In this document: piece by piece, positions 16,071-25,309 of the stretch
Numbering within the stretch: the stretch's first letter is position 1
Layout: each line of letters opens with the position of its first letter
DNA from: CAUPWF01 sp964367905
Lineage (GTDB): Bacteria; Bacillota; Clostridia; Lachnospirales; Lachnospiraceae
DNA length: 29,172 nt
Reading direction: 5' to 3'
Assembly: GCA_964367905.1 (NCBI GenBank)
Contig: CAYIZP010000039.1
Location: 1-29,172, forward strand
The notes under the pieces: generated by a model
Told to the model about the DNA's origin: nothing
What the model saw: the letters and a program-made list of their open reading frames with translations, nothing else
Databases searched by the model: none
Made by a program: the position numbers and the translations under genes

Positions 16071-17150
16071 TTAACTCGTATTCCTCGATACATTCATTGC
16101 GATTCCCATTTCCATCAATAGAAACATGACAGATGTTCCACCATAACTGATAAAGGGTAAGGTTATGCCTGTATTGGGTATACTATTCGTCACTACAGCG
16201 ATATTAAGTATCACTTGAATCATGATATGTGCCATGACACCACCAACAATCAAGGCACCAATCAAATCCTTTGCATGGGAAGCAATCAGATAAAACCTCC
16301 ATATCAACACCAAAAATATGATGATAATCGTACTGGCTCCAACAATGCCTAGCTCCTCACAAATAATCGAAAAAATCATATCATTTTGCGCTTCTGGGAC
16401 AAACCCTAGTTTCTGTATTCCATTCCCCAACCCCAAGCCAAAAAAACCGCCCGAACCGATTGCATATAATCCTTGCAAGGTTTGATAACCTTTTTCATAT
16501 AATTCTGGATTTCTCCATATTGCCAATCGCTCTAGCCGATAGCTTTCTAACGCTAAGAAAACACCAAGAAACCCTATCCCAAAAACACCCATCCATATGA
16601 ACTGTATATATTTCGATGATGAGGTAAAAATAAGCGCAACAGCTATTCCTAAGATAATAATTGCCGTACTTAGATTACTAACCCCCACCAACCCCACAAT
16701 GGGCAACACCACCAGCATCACCAGAATCATATATCTAATTTTTTCAATCTTATTTCCCAATTTTACAATGAGCGATGCAAGAAAAAGTATCATCGCAACT
16801 TTCGCAAATTCAGAAGGCTGAAAAGAAATAGGTCCCAAAGACAACCATCTTTTGGACCCATTATACTCGTCACCAACAAATATAACAGCAACGGATAGCA
16901 GTAAAGCAATTCCATATCCTAATAGGGATACTTTCGCCAGAATATGATAATCAATATTTGCTGTGATATACATCAGTGTCAAACCAATTGAAGTTGCAAA
17001 TAATTGACGTTTCAAATAGTAAAATGGATCATCAAATTTGTTATTTCCATTATAAGCACTTGCACTATATAAAATAATCAAACCTATAAATATCAAGAGT
17101 AAAACAATTGCCAATAGCATGTAATCAATATTTTTTTTACGTGTGGGCAC
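16071..17150 (-). CDS. ftsW: SEDS peptidoglycan glycosyltransferase FtsW (or SpoVE)
   Basis: This polytopic SEDS enzyme polymerises lipid II glycan strands together with a class B PBP. The 359-residue product has about ten membrane segments, SAKRWLSLGPISFQPSEFAK-like sequence (here GSKRWLSLG), and the extracellular loop GSGGFFGLGLGNGIQKLGFVPEAQND. The catalytic-type Asp is in NDMIF, and the ending is PNTGITLPFISYGGTS. The start is GTG, with AGGAG nine bases before. SpoVE, the sporulation paralogue, has the same architecture, and the adjacent SpoVD-like PBP means either role is possible. Confidence 0.9.
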   Translation of the reverse strand: MPTRKKNIDYMLLAIVLLLIFIGLIILYSASAYNGNNKFDDPFYYLKRQLFATSIGLTLMYITANIDYHILAKVSLLGYGIALLLSVAVIFVGDEYNGSKRWLSLGPISFQPSEFAKVAMILFLASLIVKLGNKIEKIRYMILVMLVVLPIVGLVGVSNLSTAIIILGIAVALIFTSSSKYIQFIWMGVFGIGFLGVFLALESYRLERLAIWRNPELYEKGYQTLQGLYAIGSGGFFGLGLGNGIQKLGFVPEAQNDMIFSIICEELGIVGASTIIIIFLVLIWRFYLIASHAKDLIGALIVGGVMAHIMIQVILNIAVVTNSIPNTGITLPFISYGGTSVMFLLMEMGIAMNVSRNTS

Positions 17151-17163
17151 TGTCTGACTTCTC

Positions 17164-18513
17164 CTATAAATTATTTACCAGCTCTTTGAATTTATCTCCA
17201 CGTTCTTCATAATTACGGAAAGTTCCCCAACTCGCACATGCAGGAGAAAGTAACACTGAATCCCCCTCTTCCGCTAATCTCACACAAGTATTTACTGCTT
17301 CTTCAAAATCTTCTACTAGAATTGTATCTTTGAATTCGCACCGTTCAGCAGCTTCTTGAATCTTGAGTCTCGTCTGTCCCGTCAAGACAAACTGCTTTAC
17401 CTTGCCATCAAATGCCATAATCCACTCTTCATACGAGGAGTCCTTATCGTATCCACCTCCGATTAGTATCGTAGGACGATTCATCGCCTGTATTGCCTTA
17501 ATCGCTGCATCAGGATTCGTTCCCTTCGAGTCATTATAATATGTAACCCCATTAACTTCACGAACAAATTCATTTCGATGTTCTACCCCAGAGAACGAAC
17601 AGACACACTCTCTGACAACCTCCATTGGCACACCATATACAAGCGCCATAGTAGCCGCAGCCATAACATTCTCATGATTGTGCGTGCCTAATACTTGTAA
17701 TTCATCTACATGACATAAAATCTGTTTCTCACCATTATTATAAACAATATTTCCTTGATCCAAATACATTCCTATATCTAGCACTCTTTGGCTACTGAAA
17801 TAAATGACATTTGCCTTTGTCTTCTCTGCCATTTTTCTCACCACATCATCTTCGTAATTCAGAACACAATACTCTTTCTCTGTCTGATTCATGGCAATGC
17901 GTTCCTTTGCCTCAATATAAGCTTCCATCGTATGATGTCTATTCAGATGATCAGGGGTAATATTGAGAACTGCACTCACCTTTGGTGCGAATGTATGAAT
18001 CGTTTCTAACTGAAAACTACTTGCTTCAAGTACATAGACTGCTTTGTCGGTTGCATTCAATACCACATCTGCAAATGGTTTTCCTATATTTCCCACCACA
18101 TAAGTCTCACTTCTATAAGCTTTCATAATCGCTCCCAACAATGCTGTTGTAGTGGTCTTTCCATTTGTTCCTGTGATTGTTAAAACATCACCCTTGGCAT
18201 ATCTATATGCCATTTCTATTTCACCGATAACCTCAATTCCTAATTCGATCATTTTAACAACCATAGGCAAATCAAGTGGTACACCAGGACTCAAGATAAC
18301 AAGATCCAACCGCCCTAACTCTTCCTCTGATAATTTATGATTATAAATCTCTATATTTTTTCCACTATTAGGTAGTTTCCCATGAATTTTTTCTATTTTT
18401 AATTTCGGGTTTTCATCATATAAAACCACACTCGCCCCAAGTGCTTGCATGAATTTCGCTGCCGATATTCCGCTCATTCCCGTTCCGAATACTAGTACCC
18501 TCTGCTCTTTCAC
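17164..18513 (-). CDS. murD: UDP-N-acetylmuramoylalanine-D-glutamate ligase
   Basis: MurD adds D-glutamate to UDP-MurNAc-L-alanine in the cytoplasm, at the cost of ATP. The 449-residue product has the N-terminal Rossmann domain VLVFGTGMSGISAAKF, the central ATPase P-loop TGTNGKTTTTALLG near residue 116, NITPDHLNRH, and EHRNEFV. The C-terminal domain includes NDSKGTNPDAAI and LLSPACASWGTF. The start is GTG, with GGAG seven bases upstream. It ends 13 bases before ftsW. It is the only Mur ligase in the window. Confidence 0.98.
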   Translation of the reverse strand: MKEQRVLVFGTGMSGISAAKFMQALGASVVLYDENPKLKIEKIHGKLPNSGKNIEIYNHKLSEEELGRLDLVILSPGVPLDLPMVVKMIELGIEVIGEIEMAYRYAKGDVLTITGTNGKTTTTALLGAIMKAYRSETYVVGNIGKPFADVVLNATDKAVYVLEASSFQLETIHTFAPKVSAVLNITPDHLNRHHTMEAYIEAKERIAMNQTEKEYCVLNYEDDVVRKMAEKTKANVIYFSSQRVLDIGMYLDQGNIVYNNGEKQILCHVDELQVLGTHNHENVMAAATMALVYGVPMEVVRECVCSFSGVEHRNEFVREVNGVTYYNDSKGTNPDAAIKAIQAMNRPTILIGGGYDKDSSYEEWIMAFDGKVKQFVLTGQTRLKIQEAAERCEFKDTILVEDFEEAVNTCVRLAEEGDSVLLSPACASWGTFRNYEERGDKFKELVNNL

Positions 18514-18561
18514 TATTTATCTCCACTCTCTCTATTATAATATTCCATTTCCTTTACACTC

Positions 18562-19518
18562 CTAGAGTGCTACCAAACCTATCAAGCACAGCAACGCCGT
18601 AATGATAGAAAACACGGCTACTACCCTAGTTTCCGACCATCCACACAATTCAAAATGATGATGAATCGGTGCCATCTTAAAGATTCGCTTCCCACCTGTT
18701 TTTTTAAAATAGGTTACTTGAAGGATTACAGATAGAACTTCTGCAAAATAAATAAATCCAACAAGAATGATAAAGATTGGCATCTGCATCATATATGCAG
18801 TAGATGCCACAAAGCCTCCTAGTGCCAGCGAGCCCGTATCTCCCATAAATACACTTGCTGGATAAACATTAAATAAAAGAAATCCTAACAACGCACCTAC
18901 CACTGCACAAGTGATTGGCTCTACTCCACTCTGTGTACCAACTGCAACCACAGTAAAAAATGTAGCTACAAGTACCGTAACACTGGATGCTAATCCATCT
19001 AATCCATCTGTAAAATTCGTTCCATTTACTGTTCCCAACATTGCAAAAAACAAAATTGGAATCGCAAAATATCCAACATCAAGTTGCTGACCATTCGTAA
19101 ATGGAAGCAAAATAGTCATCGGTGTTTTCGTCACATTCGTGATATAATACGCAAATACACCTGTCACAATAAATTGAAGCGTAAATTTCTGTAATGGCTT
19201 CAGTCCATCAGAACGCTTCAAGACAACTTTTAAATAATCATCCAAAAACCCAATGACTCCAAATCCTAAAGTCGCGAATAAAATCGGGATAATCTGCGGA
19301 TAATCTCCAATGTATATCAAAGAAGTAATGACAACACTCGCCAGAATTATGACACCTCCCATAGTTGGTGTGCCAGCCTTTAGAAGATGTGATTGCACTC
19401 CATCCGTCCGCTCGGTTTGCCCCATTTTTAATTTTCTCAATAACGGGATCACAACTGGACCCAAAATTACACTTATGGCAAATGCCAGCAACACTGGCAT
19501 CAATATTGATTCGCTCAT
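18562..19518 (-). CDS. mraY: Phospho-N-acetylmuramoyl-pentapeptide transferase
   Basis: MraY transfers phospho-MurNAc-pentapeptide to undecaprenyl phosphate, giving lipid I at the inner face of the membrane. The 318-residue protein has about ten membrane segments and the family motifs GTPTMGG near residue 50, the double Asp in FLDDYLK, NFTDGLDGLA, MGDTGSLALGG and the His cluster PIHHHFE near the C-terminus. AGGAGTAATAG precedes the ATG. A consensus promoter lies about 60 bases upstream, so it can be transcribed apart from the PBP genes. Confidence 0.98.
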   Translation of the reverse strand: MSESILMPVLLAFAISVILGPVVIPLLRKLKMGQTERTDGVQSHLLKAGTPTMGGVIILASVVITSLIYIGDYPQIIPILFATLGFGVIGFLDDYLKVVLKRSDGLKPLQKFTLQFIVTGVFAYYITNVTKTPMTILLPFTNGQQLDVGYFAIPILFFAMLGTVNGTNFTDGLDGLASSVTVLVATFFTVVAVGTQSGVEPITCAVVGALLGFLLFNVYPASVFMGDTGSLALGGFVASTAYMMQMPIFIILVGFIYFAEVLSVILQVTYFKKTGGKRIFKMAPIHHHFELCGWSETRVVAVFSIITALLCLIGLVAL

Positions 19519-19577
19519 CTATTACTCCTCTTCCTTGTTTTTCTTTCGCTTTTTAGAATGCCAATGCATTCCGTATA

Positions 19578-19606
19578 ATTATACTCTATTCATTACGGAT
19601 TTTCAA
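19578..19606 (-). promoter_or_regulatory. Sigma-A promoter of mraY-murD-ftsW
   Basis: Minus strand TTGAAA (19601-19606), a 17-base spacer and TATAAT (19578-19583), eleven of twelve bases to consensus. It lies in the 96-base gap after the SpoVD-like PBP gene and would give vegetative transcription of the downstream dcw genes. Confidence 0.85.
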
Positions 19607-19614
19607 CTTCAAAT

Positions 19615-21363
19615 CTATAACTCTTCTTCAAGCTCTCCAATCACTGCATCATTTTTATCAATTCCCAAATAAGGCAAGACATTGTCAAATATCTCTCTCA
19701 CAACCGGAGCAACAATTGTACCACCATAATAAACTCCTTGTGGGTCATGTACAAGTGCAATGGCCATCACCTCTGGATTATCTGCTGGGGCAAATCCAAT
19801 AAATGATGAAATATATCGATTCGCACTCCTCGGAAGCGTCTGTGAAGTTGCTGTCTTTCCTCCAATTTCATATCCTTCAATGTAGGCATTGATTCCTGAC
19901 CCTTGCGACACTACACTTTCCAATATTTCTTGCATATTTAGCGACACTTCTTCTGATATCACATCCTCTTCTGTTTCAAATTCAAACTCTTGTTTTAAAT
20001 TTCCTTCATAATCATAAACACCTACTCCTAGATGCGGGGTCACTCTGGTACCTCCATTTACGATCATACTAACCGTTTTAGCCATCTGAATCGGCGTCAC
20101 CTGAAACGATTGACCAAAAGAAATAGTTGCCAACTCAACCGCCTTAATATCTTCTTCATTGTGCATAATCGTACCCGCCTCACCAGGCAAATCTATTTGC
20201 GTTTGTTCTAATAATCCCCACTCTGAAAAACAATCATAGAATATCTCGACACCTAACCGTGCTCCCAAATCAATAAAAACCGGATTACAAGAGTTTTGCA
20301 CTCCTTCGACGAAAGTTTGCACTCCATGCCCTCCCACCTTATGACAACGAATGGTACGATCTTCCACAATGCGATACCCTGGACAACTGAAGGTCTCATC
20401 CAATTCTACCAATCCCTCTTCTAGCGCTGCTGCTGCTGTAATAATCTTAAAGGTGGATCCAGGTTCGTAAGTATCATTAATACATCCATTCCTCCAAATT
20501 TGATTGAGCTGTTCTTGCTTTTCTTCCTCGCTTATCCCATCATCTGGCAAATCAAAGGGATCATTTAAGTTGAATTCCGGATAATTAACCATAGCCAAAA
20601 TCTCCCCATTTTGTGGATTCATTAATATAATCTGTACTGCATCCGCCTGCTTCTGATCCAATAAATTCTCTGCTGATTGTTGACAGTACTTCTGTATATT
20701 ATAGTCCAAACTAATTTGTAGCGTATCTCCTTGAATCGGTTCGATTCTATCTTCCGCAATCCCTTCCAACTCTACTCCGCGAGCATCTGTCGTTGTAAGA
20801 ATTGTACCATTTACACCCTTTAGATACTCTTCGTATTCAACCTCTAGCCCGATAATCCCCTGATTATCTCCCCCCGTAAATCCCAGTACCTTGGAAGCCA
20901 AATCATCGTACGGATAATAACGTTTAAAATCTTCATCAACTTTTACCCCTTCATATCCATAAGCTCTTATCGCATCCCCAATCTCCTTTGGTACATTGGA
21001 CTTGATTTTCTCCATAGAGGAAACTTTCTCCACTTTCTCGCGTACAGTTTCCTCACTTAACTCCAGTTCTTCACAAAGCATATCTATAATCGCCTCTTTT
21101 TCCTTCGTCTGACTATAGATTACCGATATGGTACACACTGTTTCATTTTGTGCGAGAACCACACCATTTCTATCCACAATCTCTCCTCTTGCTGCCTTGA
21201 TTTCACGCTCTCTCTCATGCAAATCCTCAGCCTGTTCTTGATAATACTCCGCTTCATATATCATCAAATATACTAGACGTCCTAATAAGCCGAGAATCAT
21301 ACAAAATGCAATAATAAAAACAAATGAAATTTTTCGTTTATTATAGGCTTTATTTTTCAACAC
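19615..21363 (-). CDS. spoVD: SpoVD/FtsI-family class B penicillin-binding protein
   Basis: This is a membrane-anchored transpeptidase that cross-links peptidoglycan outside the cell. The 582-residue product has a short basic tail, one membrane helix (about 14-35), a dimerisation domain, and a transpeptidase domain with SxxK in EPGSTFKI (Ser near 302) and SxN in VQNSCNPVF. The third motif reads GGKTATS, so KTG is replaced by KTA. There is no PASTA domain. The start is GTG, directly after a terminator-like hairpin. Its place after a longer FtsI homologue suggests the sporulation (SpoVD) role, but this is inference. Confidence 0.85.
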   Translation of the reverse strand: MLKNKAYNKRKISFVFIIAFCMILGLLGRLVYLMIYEAEYYQEQAEDLHEREREIKAARGEIVDRNGVVLAQNETVCTISVIYSQTKEKEAIIDMLCEELELSEETVREKVEKVSSMEKIKSNVPKEIGDAIRAYGYEGVKVDEDFKRYYPYDDLASKVLGFTGGDNQGIIGLEVEYEEYLKGVNGTILTTTDARGVELEGIAEDRIEPIQGDTLQISLDYNIQKYCQQSAENLLDQKQADAVQIILMNPQNGEILAMVNYPEFNLNDPFDLPDDGISEEEKQEQLNQIWRNGCINDTYEPGSTFKIITAAAALEEGLVELDETFSCPGYRIVEDRTIRCHKVGGHGVQTFVEGVQNSCNPVFIDLGARLGVEIFYDCFSEWGLLEQTQIDLPGEAGTIMHNEEDIKAVELATISFGQSFQVTPIQMAKTVSMIVNGGTRVTPHLGVGVYDYEGNLKQEFEFETEEDVISEEVSLNMQEILESVVSQGSGINAYIEGYEIGGKTATSQTLPRSANRYISSFIGFAPADNPEVMAIALVHDPQGVYYGGTIVAPVVREIFDNVLPYLGIDKNDAVIGELEEEL

Positions 21364-21411
21364 AAAAACCCCACATAGATATTGTTACATTCTTACTCTA
21401 TCTTATGTGGG
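21364..21411 (-). terminator. Terminator or attenuator hairpin between the two PBP genes
   Basis: Minus-strand arms CCCACATAAGATA and TATCTATGTGGG (about 21099-equivalent end at 21411, other end 21370) form a 12-bp stem with one bulge, followed by five T (21364-21368). The GTG start codon of the downstream PBP comes immediately after, and the only purine-rich ribosome-binding candidate (GTGGGG) is in the 3' arm. Confidence 0.7.
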
Positions 21412-21435
21412 ATTATACTAAACTACTTGTCTTTT

Positions 21436-23763
21436 TTATTCATTTCCTGTATCTTCTGTATCTTCAGTTGTATCTTCAGTTGTATCTTCTGTCACAGTTT
21501 CTGCTGTATCATCCGCACCCTCTTCTTCTACGTAATTCGGATCCTTTGTCACTCCTAGATATGGCAAAATCTCCTCCATAATATCAGCGGCTAGTTGCTG
21601 TGCCAAAGCACTATTTGCCTGATTGTCAACATTTGGCTCATCAATGACAACGTAAATAGACACCTCAGGGTTTTCCGCTGGGACACATGCGATAAATGAA
21701 ACCAAATATGTATTCGCATCACGTGGTAGCTTCTCCGCGGTTCCAGTTTTCCCTCCAACACTATATCCTTCTACCGCCGCAGTACCACCTGTTCCCTCTT
21801 CTACTACCTCTTTCAAAGAAATACGCATCTCCATCGAAGTTTCTTCCGAGACAATTCTGCTGACCAAAGTTGGCTCAATATTTTCCAACACTCTTCCACT
21901 CTCATCTTGGATTTGCTTCACAATATAAGGTTCATAATAATCCCCTCCATTGACCAATGCGTTAAATCCACTCATCAACTGAATCATCGTCATATTAAAT
22001 GATTGCCCAAATGAGTTGGTCGCCAAATCCACGGGTTGCATTGTTTCCTCTGTATAGATTAAAGCACTTGCAGAAATTTCATTTGGCACATCAACCCCTG
22101 TCAATTCTCCAATCCCAAATATATCTTGATATTTTGTAAATGATTGAATGCCAATCTCCTCTGCAATATCCATCATAGCAACATTACAGGAATTTGCCAT
22201 AGCCTCTATGAGAGTCTGTGTGCCATGACCGTTTCGGTTCGCACAATGAATCGTGTAGTCAGCAACCTCTTTGCTCCCTCCACAATAATATGTTTCAGTC
22301 CCATCCAACAATCCCAACTCATAAGCTGTCGCAACTGTAAATGGTTTCACCGTAGATCCTGGTTCATAGGAGTTTGTAACTGTATAATTTGTGCGAATAC
22401 GATTCAACATCTCTGAATTCACTCTCTCGTCAATAATCTCCTGAACTCTCGCCTCAACCATGAGTTCTTTCTCTGCATCACTCCACTCAGATTCACCATC
22501 CTCTAGTCTCTCGATCTCTTCCTGAGCTATCTCCTCTTGAGCCTGTTCCTCTATAATCTCAATTAACCTTTTGTCTTCTTCCTCATCCGTTTCAGTATCT
22601 ACAACCGCTGTCTCTTCCTCAGCTGCTTCCTCTGCCAAAGTTACAACTGTAGGAGTTTCCGCTCTTAAAACCTCGATTTCTTCCTCTGTGTAATAAGGGG
22701 ATAGCTGACCCGGATTATTCAGGTCATAATTGGGATAATTTGCCGAGGCAATAATTTCATTGGTATTCGGATTTGTCACCAATACAGCTGTATTTTTACT
22801 GCCAAATCCTGTCTGAGCTCCATTCTCATGCTCTTCGTTAAATGCTAGAATATGCTTCTCAACGATACTCTGAACCGTATAATCAATAGTAGTTACGATA
22901 TTATTTCCATTTTGCGGTTCTTGAATTGCAACCTCAACCTGACTTCCAGCAAAATACGAATACTCTCGTCCATCTAAACCATTCAACGTCTCATTATAGT
23001 ACTGCTCAATCCCTGCACTTCCAACGTTGGATGCATTGGAAAACCCAATCACAGTACTAGCAAGACTATCATACGGATAGTCCCTCAGGTAGTCCTCTTC
23101 TAACCAAACTCCTCGCACAAACGGATAAAGTCCCTGATCTTCCATTTTCGCAATAACTTCAATCGTACTAAAATCTACTTCAGTCTCTTCCTCTAGTTTA
23201 TTAATTTCATCGTAGAATTCTTCTTCTCTATCTTGTAGTTCTTGCTTATGCTCATAATAAGCAACATTCGTTTTATAATCCACGTTCTTTAGAAGAATAA
23301 CATACTTACTATTTGGGCGTTCTTCAATTGCCTTTTCAACCTCTTCAGGAGCAATACCAAATATCTCTTCCAAGGCCATCATCGTATGAGACTTCGCCGC
23401 CTCCATAATAGCCTTCTCCGATTCCGACATATCTTCTACTGTCTTCTCCTCTGATACTCCAAGCAAATCTGGAACATCTAGAATTACATGATACACCCGA
23501 TTGCTCGTTGCCAACACGGTTCCATTTACATCTAAGATATCCCCTCGCTTATAGGGAATTGTTGTTTCTGATTGATTTTGTTGTGCTAATACTTGTTTCG
23601 AATATTCCTCTCCATCAATAATATTGATCACAATAATTCTCCCAATAAGCACTAGAAAAGCTAGCATTACAAATAAATATAGTATCGCTAGCTTTTTTTC
23701 CATCTTATTATGAAAACGGTTATCCCAAAATGATTTTTTTCTTTTCTTCGGTCTATTGTTCAT
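21436..23763 (-). CDS. ftsI: FtsI/PBP2B-family divisome transpeptidase with acidic insertion
   Basis: This class B PBP forms septal peptidoglycan cross-links with FtsW. The 775-residue product is longer than usual. It has a basic tail, one membrane helix (about 28-48), and the pedestal domain with RGDILDVNGTVLA. The transpeptidase domain has SxxK in EPGSTVKPF (Ser near 468), SCN in MANSCNVAMM and KTG in GGKTGTAEKLP (near 672). An extra, mostly Glu/Asp helical stretch (about 365-445) separates the strand NYPNYDLNNPG from the active-site Ser. The tail is a Thr-Glu-Asp repeat. ATG at 23763 overlaps the end of ftsL by 11 bases. Confidence 0.92.
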   Translation of the reverse strand: MNNRPKKRKKSFWDNRFHNKMEKKLAILYLFVMLAFLVLIGRIIVINIIDGEEYSKQVLAQQNQSETTIPYKRGDILDVNGTVLATSNRVYHVILDVPDLLGVSEEKTVEDMSESEKAIMEAAKSHTMMALEEIFGIAPEEVEKAIEERPNSKYVILLKNVDYKTNVAYYEHKQELQDREEEFYDEINKLEEETEVDFSTIEVIAKMEDQGLYPFVRGVWLEEDYLRDYPYDSLASTVIGFSNASNVGSAGIEQYYNETLNGLDGREYSYFAGSQVEVAIQEPQNGNNIVTTIDYTVQSIVEKHILAFNEEHENGAQTGFGSKNTAVLVTNPNTNEIIASANYPNYDLNNPGQLSPYYTEEEIEVLRAETPTVVTLAEEAAEEETAVVDTETDEEEDKRLIEIIEEQAQEEIAQEEIERLEDGESEWSDAEKELMVEARVQEIIDERVNSEMLNRIRTNYTVTNSYEPGSTVKPFTVATAYELGLLDGTETYYCGGSKEVADYTIHCANRNGHGTQTLIEAMANSCNVAMMDIAEEIGIQSFTKYQDIFGIGELTGVDVPNEISASALIYTEETMQPVDLATNSFGQSFNMTMIQLMSGFNALVNGGDYYEPYIVKQIQDESGRVLENIEPTLVSRIVSEETSMEMRISLKEVVEEGTGGTAAVEGYSVGGKTGTAEKLPRDANTYLVSFIACVPAENPEVSIYVVIDEPNVDNQANSALAQQLAADIMEEILPYLGVTKDPNYVEEEGADDTAETVTEDTTEDTTEDTEDTGNE

Positions 23764-24247
23764 AGTTATTTCCCTGTTCTGATGCTGCTCTTGAATTTGC
23801 GATGATTCCATTCTCTGGAATATCTTCATATTGCTTCACATAATCCTGGGTAGGACTTTCATAGTGGACTACCTGGTCACTCTCCATGTACACCATCCCC
23901 ATGCGAAGTGCTTCTTCCTTAATATAATCTATATTCACGGAATTTTCAACACTTTCTTGTTTCGCATCATTTTCTAGCTTCATATCGCTAATCTGTCTCT
24001 GAATCACTGTAATCGACTCTGCTTGTCCTGCGATTGTCGCATGAAGTCCGACAAAATTGATTATAACTGTGGCAAGAATAATCCCAGATATAATCACAAA
24101 CAATGCATATCCTGGTGTAGCATACTCATAACCGACCTTCTTTCGCTCTGGTCTTTTCTCTCGTACCCGCCTCTGTGGTTCCTGTGGCGCTGGAATTGCA
24201 TGGCGCACAGTACTCCCATAGATGTAATCCGCTCTATTCCTTTCCAT
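23753..24247 (-). CDS. ftsL: FtsL-like septum protein
   Basis: This small bitopic divisome component forms a coiled coil with FtsQ/DivIB and FtsI. The 164-residue product has a basic, Arg/Pro-rich cytoplasmic region (1-40), one membrane helix (about 47-68) and a periplasm-side heptad-like helix ITVIQRQISDMKLENDAKQE. The short segment YIKEEALRMGMVYMESDQVV is typical of FtsL C-termini. A Gly/Ser/Asn tail follows. It is identified by architecture and by position between rsmH and ftsI, since FtsL proteins are poorly conserved. The run GGGGGAAAGAGATT precedes the ATG. Confidence 0.85.
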   Translation of the reverse strand: MERNRADYIYGSTVRHAIPAPQEPQRRVREKRPERKKVGYEYATPGYALFVIISGIILATVIINFVGLHATIAGQAESITVIQRQISDMKLENDAKQESVENSVNIDYIKEEALRMGMVYMESDQVVHYESPTQDYVKQYEDIPENGIIANSRAASEQGNNYEQ

Positions 24248-24314
24248 AATCTCTTTCCCCCATTATGCATATCATGCACTTCTATAATTTCTTCATCTGA
24301 AGGTATCTTCTCTC

Positions 24315-25250
24315 TCAATTCTTCTCAAACACTCTTAACTTAGCGCTCTTTGATCGACTGTTCATTTCCATCTCTTCTTCTGTCGGTAAGATTGGTTTTC
24401 TTGATACCACTCTACCTTTTGATTCTTTCCCACATACACATACCGGAAAACTCGGTGGGCATATGCAAGGATTTTCATTTGTTTTAAAAATCGTCTTAAC
24501 AATTCTATCTTCTAGTGAATGAAATGTGATTATACAAATTCTTCCATCTTCATTCAACATATCAATCATCTCATCTAAACTCTCACGCAACACTTCTAAT
24601 TCTCGATTCAGTTCGATACGAATCGCTTGAAATGTTCGCTTTGAAGGATGTCCACCCTCTTTCTGAAACTTCATAGGGATTGCACGTCGGATAATTTCAT
24701 TCAATTCACCTGTCGTTTCAATCTCTCTTTCATTTCTCGCTAGAACGATGTGTTTTGCAATATTCTTAGCAAACCTGTCCTCTCCAAAATCACGTATGAT
24801 TCTGAAGAGGTCCATTTCGCTATAGCCATTGATGATATCTCTTGCCGTCATCTCTTGTCGCGTGTCCATACGCATGTCAAGAGGTACATCGACCCGATAG
24901 GAGAATCCTCTCTCTGCTGTGTCTAGCTGAAACGAAGACACTCCCAAATCAAGAACAATCCCATCTACCTTCTCAATGCCTATCTGTTGAAGCTGCGACT
25001 TCATATCACAATAATTGCTTCGGATTATTGTAACTCTCTCCCCGAAATCGCTTAACTTTCGACTAGCTGCTTCAATAGCCGCTTCGTCTTGGTCTATTCC
25101 TATAAAACTCCCAAAATCCCCTAGGCGCTTACAAACTTCATATGCATGACCGCCACCCCCCAGTGTGCCGTCAACATAGATTCCGTCTTTCTTAATCTTT
25201 AGCTCTCTGATTGTTTCTTCGAGTAGTACTGATACATGTGTAAATTCCAT
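24315..25250 (-). CDS. rsmH: 16S rRNA (cytosine1402-N4)-methyltransferase
   Basis: RsmH (MraW) uses S-adenosylmethionine to methylate N4 of C1402 in the 16S rRNA decoding region. The 311-residue product matches the family length. It starts MEFTHVSVLLEE and shows the SAM-binding GTLGGGGHAYEV, GIDQDEAAI, GIVLDLGVSSFQLD, FSYRVDVPLDMRMD, and the ending LRVFEKN. ATG at 25250 is chosen by family start and length; a TTG eight codons upstream is less likely. Its upstream flank enters the 100-N assembly gap. Confidence 0.97.
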   Translation of the reverse strand: MEFTHVSVLLEETIRELKIKKDGIYVDGTLGGGGHAYEVCKRLGDFGSFIGIDQDEAAIEAASRKLSDFGERVTIIRSNYCDMKSQLQQIGIEKVDGIVLDLGVSSFQLDTAERGFSYRVDVPLDMRMDTRQEMTARDIINGYSEMDLFRIIRDFGEDRFAKNIAKHIVLARNEREIETTGELNEIIRRAIPMKFQKEGGHPSKRTFQAIRIELNRELEVLRESLDEMIDMLNEDGRICIITFHSLEDRIVKTIFKTNENPCICPPSFPVCVCGKESKGRVVSRKPILPTEEEMEMNSRSKSAKLRVFEKN

Positions 25251-25309
25251 TTTTAATAACCATCCCTTTCCCAAAACCTAGCAACTTTGGACCTTCAGGT
25301 ACAAATTGC

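Noticed and set aside
23764..23829. Longer N-terminus for the FtsI homologue
   Set aside because: It would overlap ftsL by 77 bases; the ATG at 23763 starts the basic tail typical of class B PBPs and overlaps by only 11.
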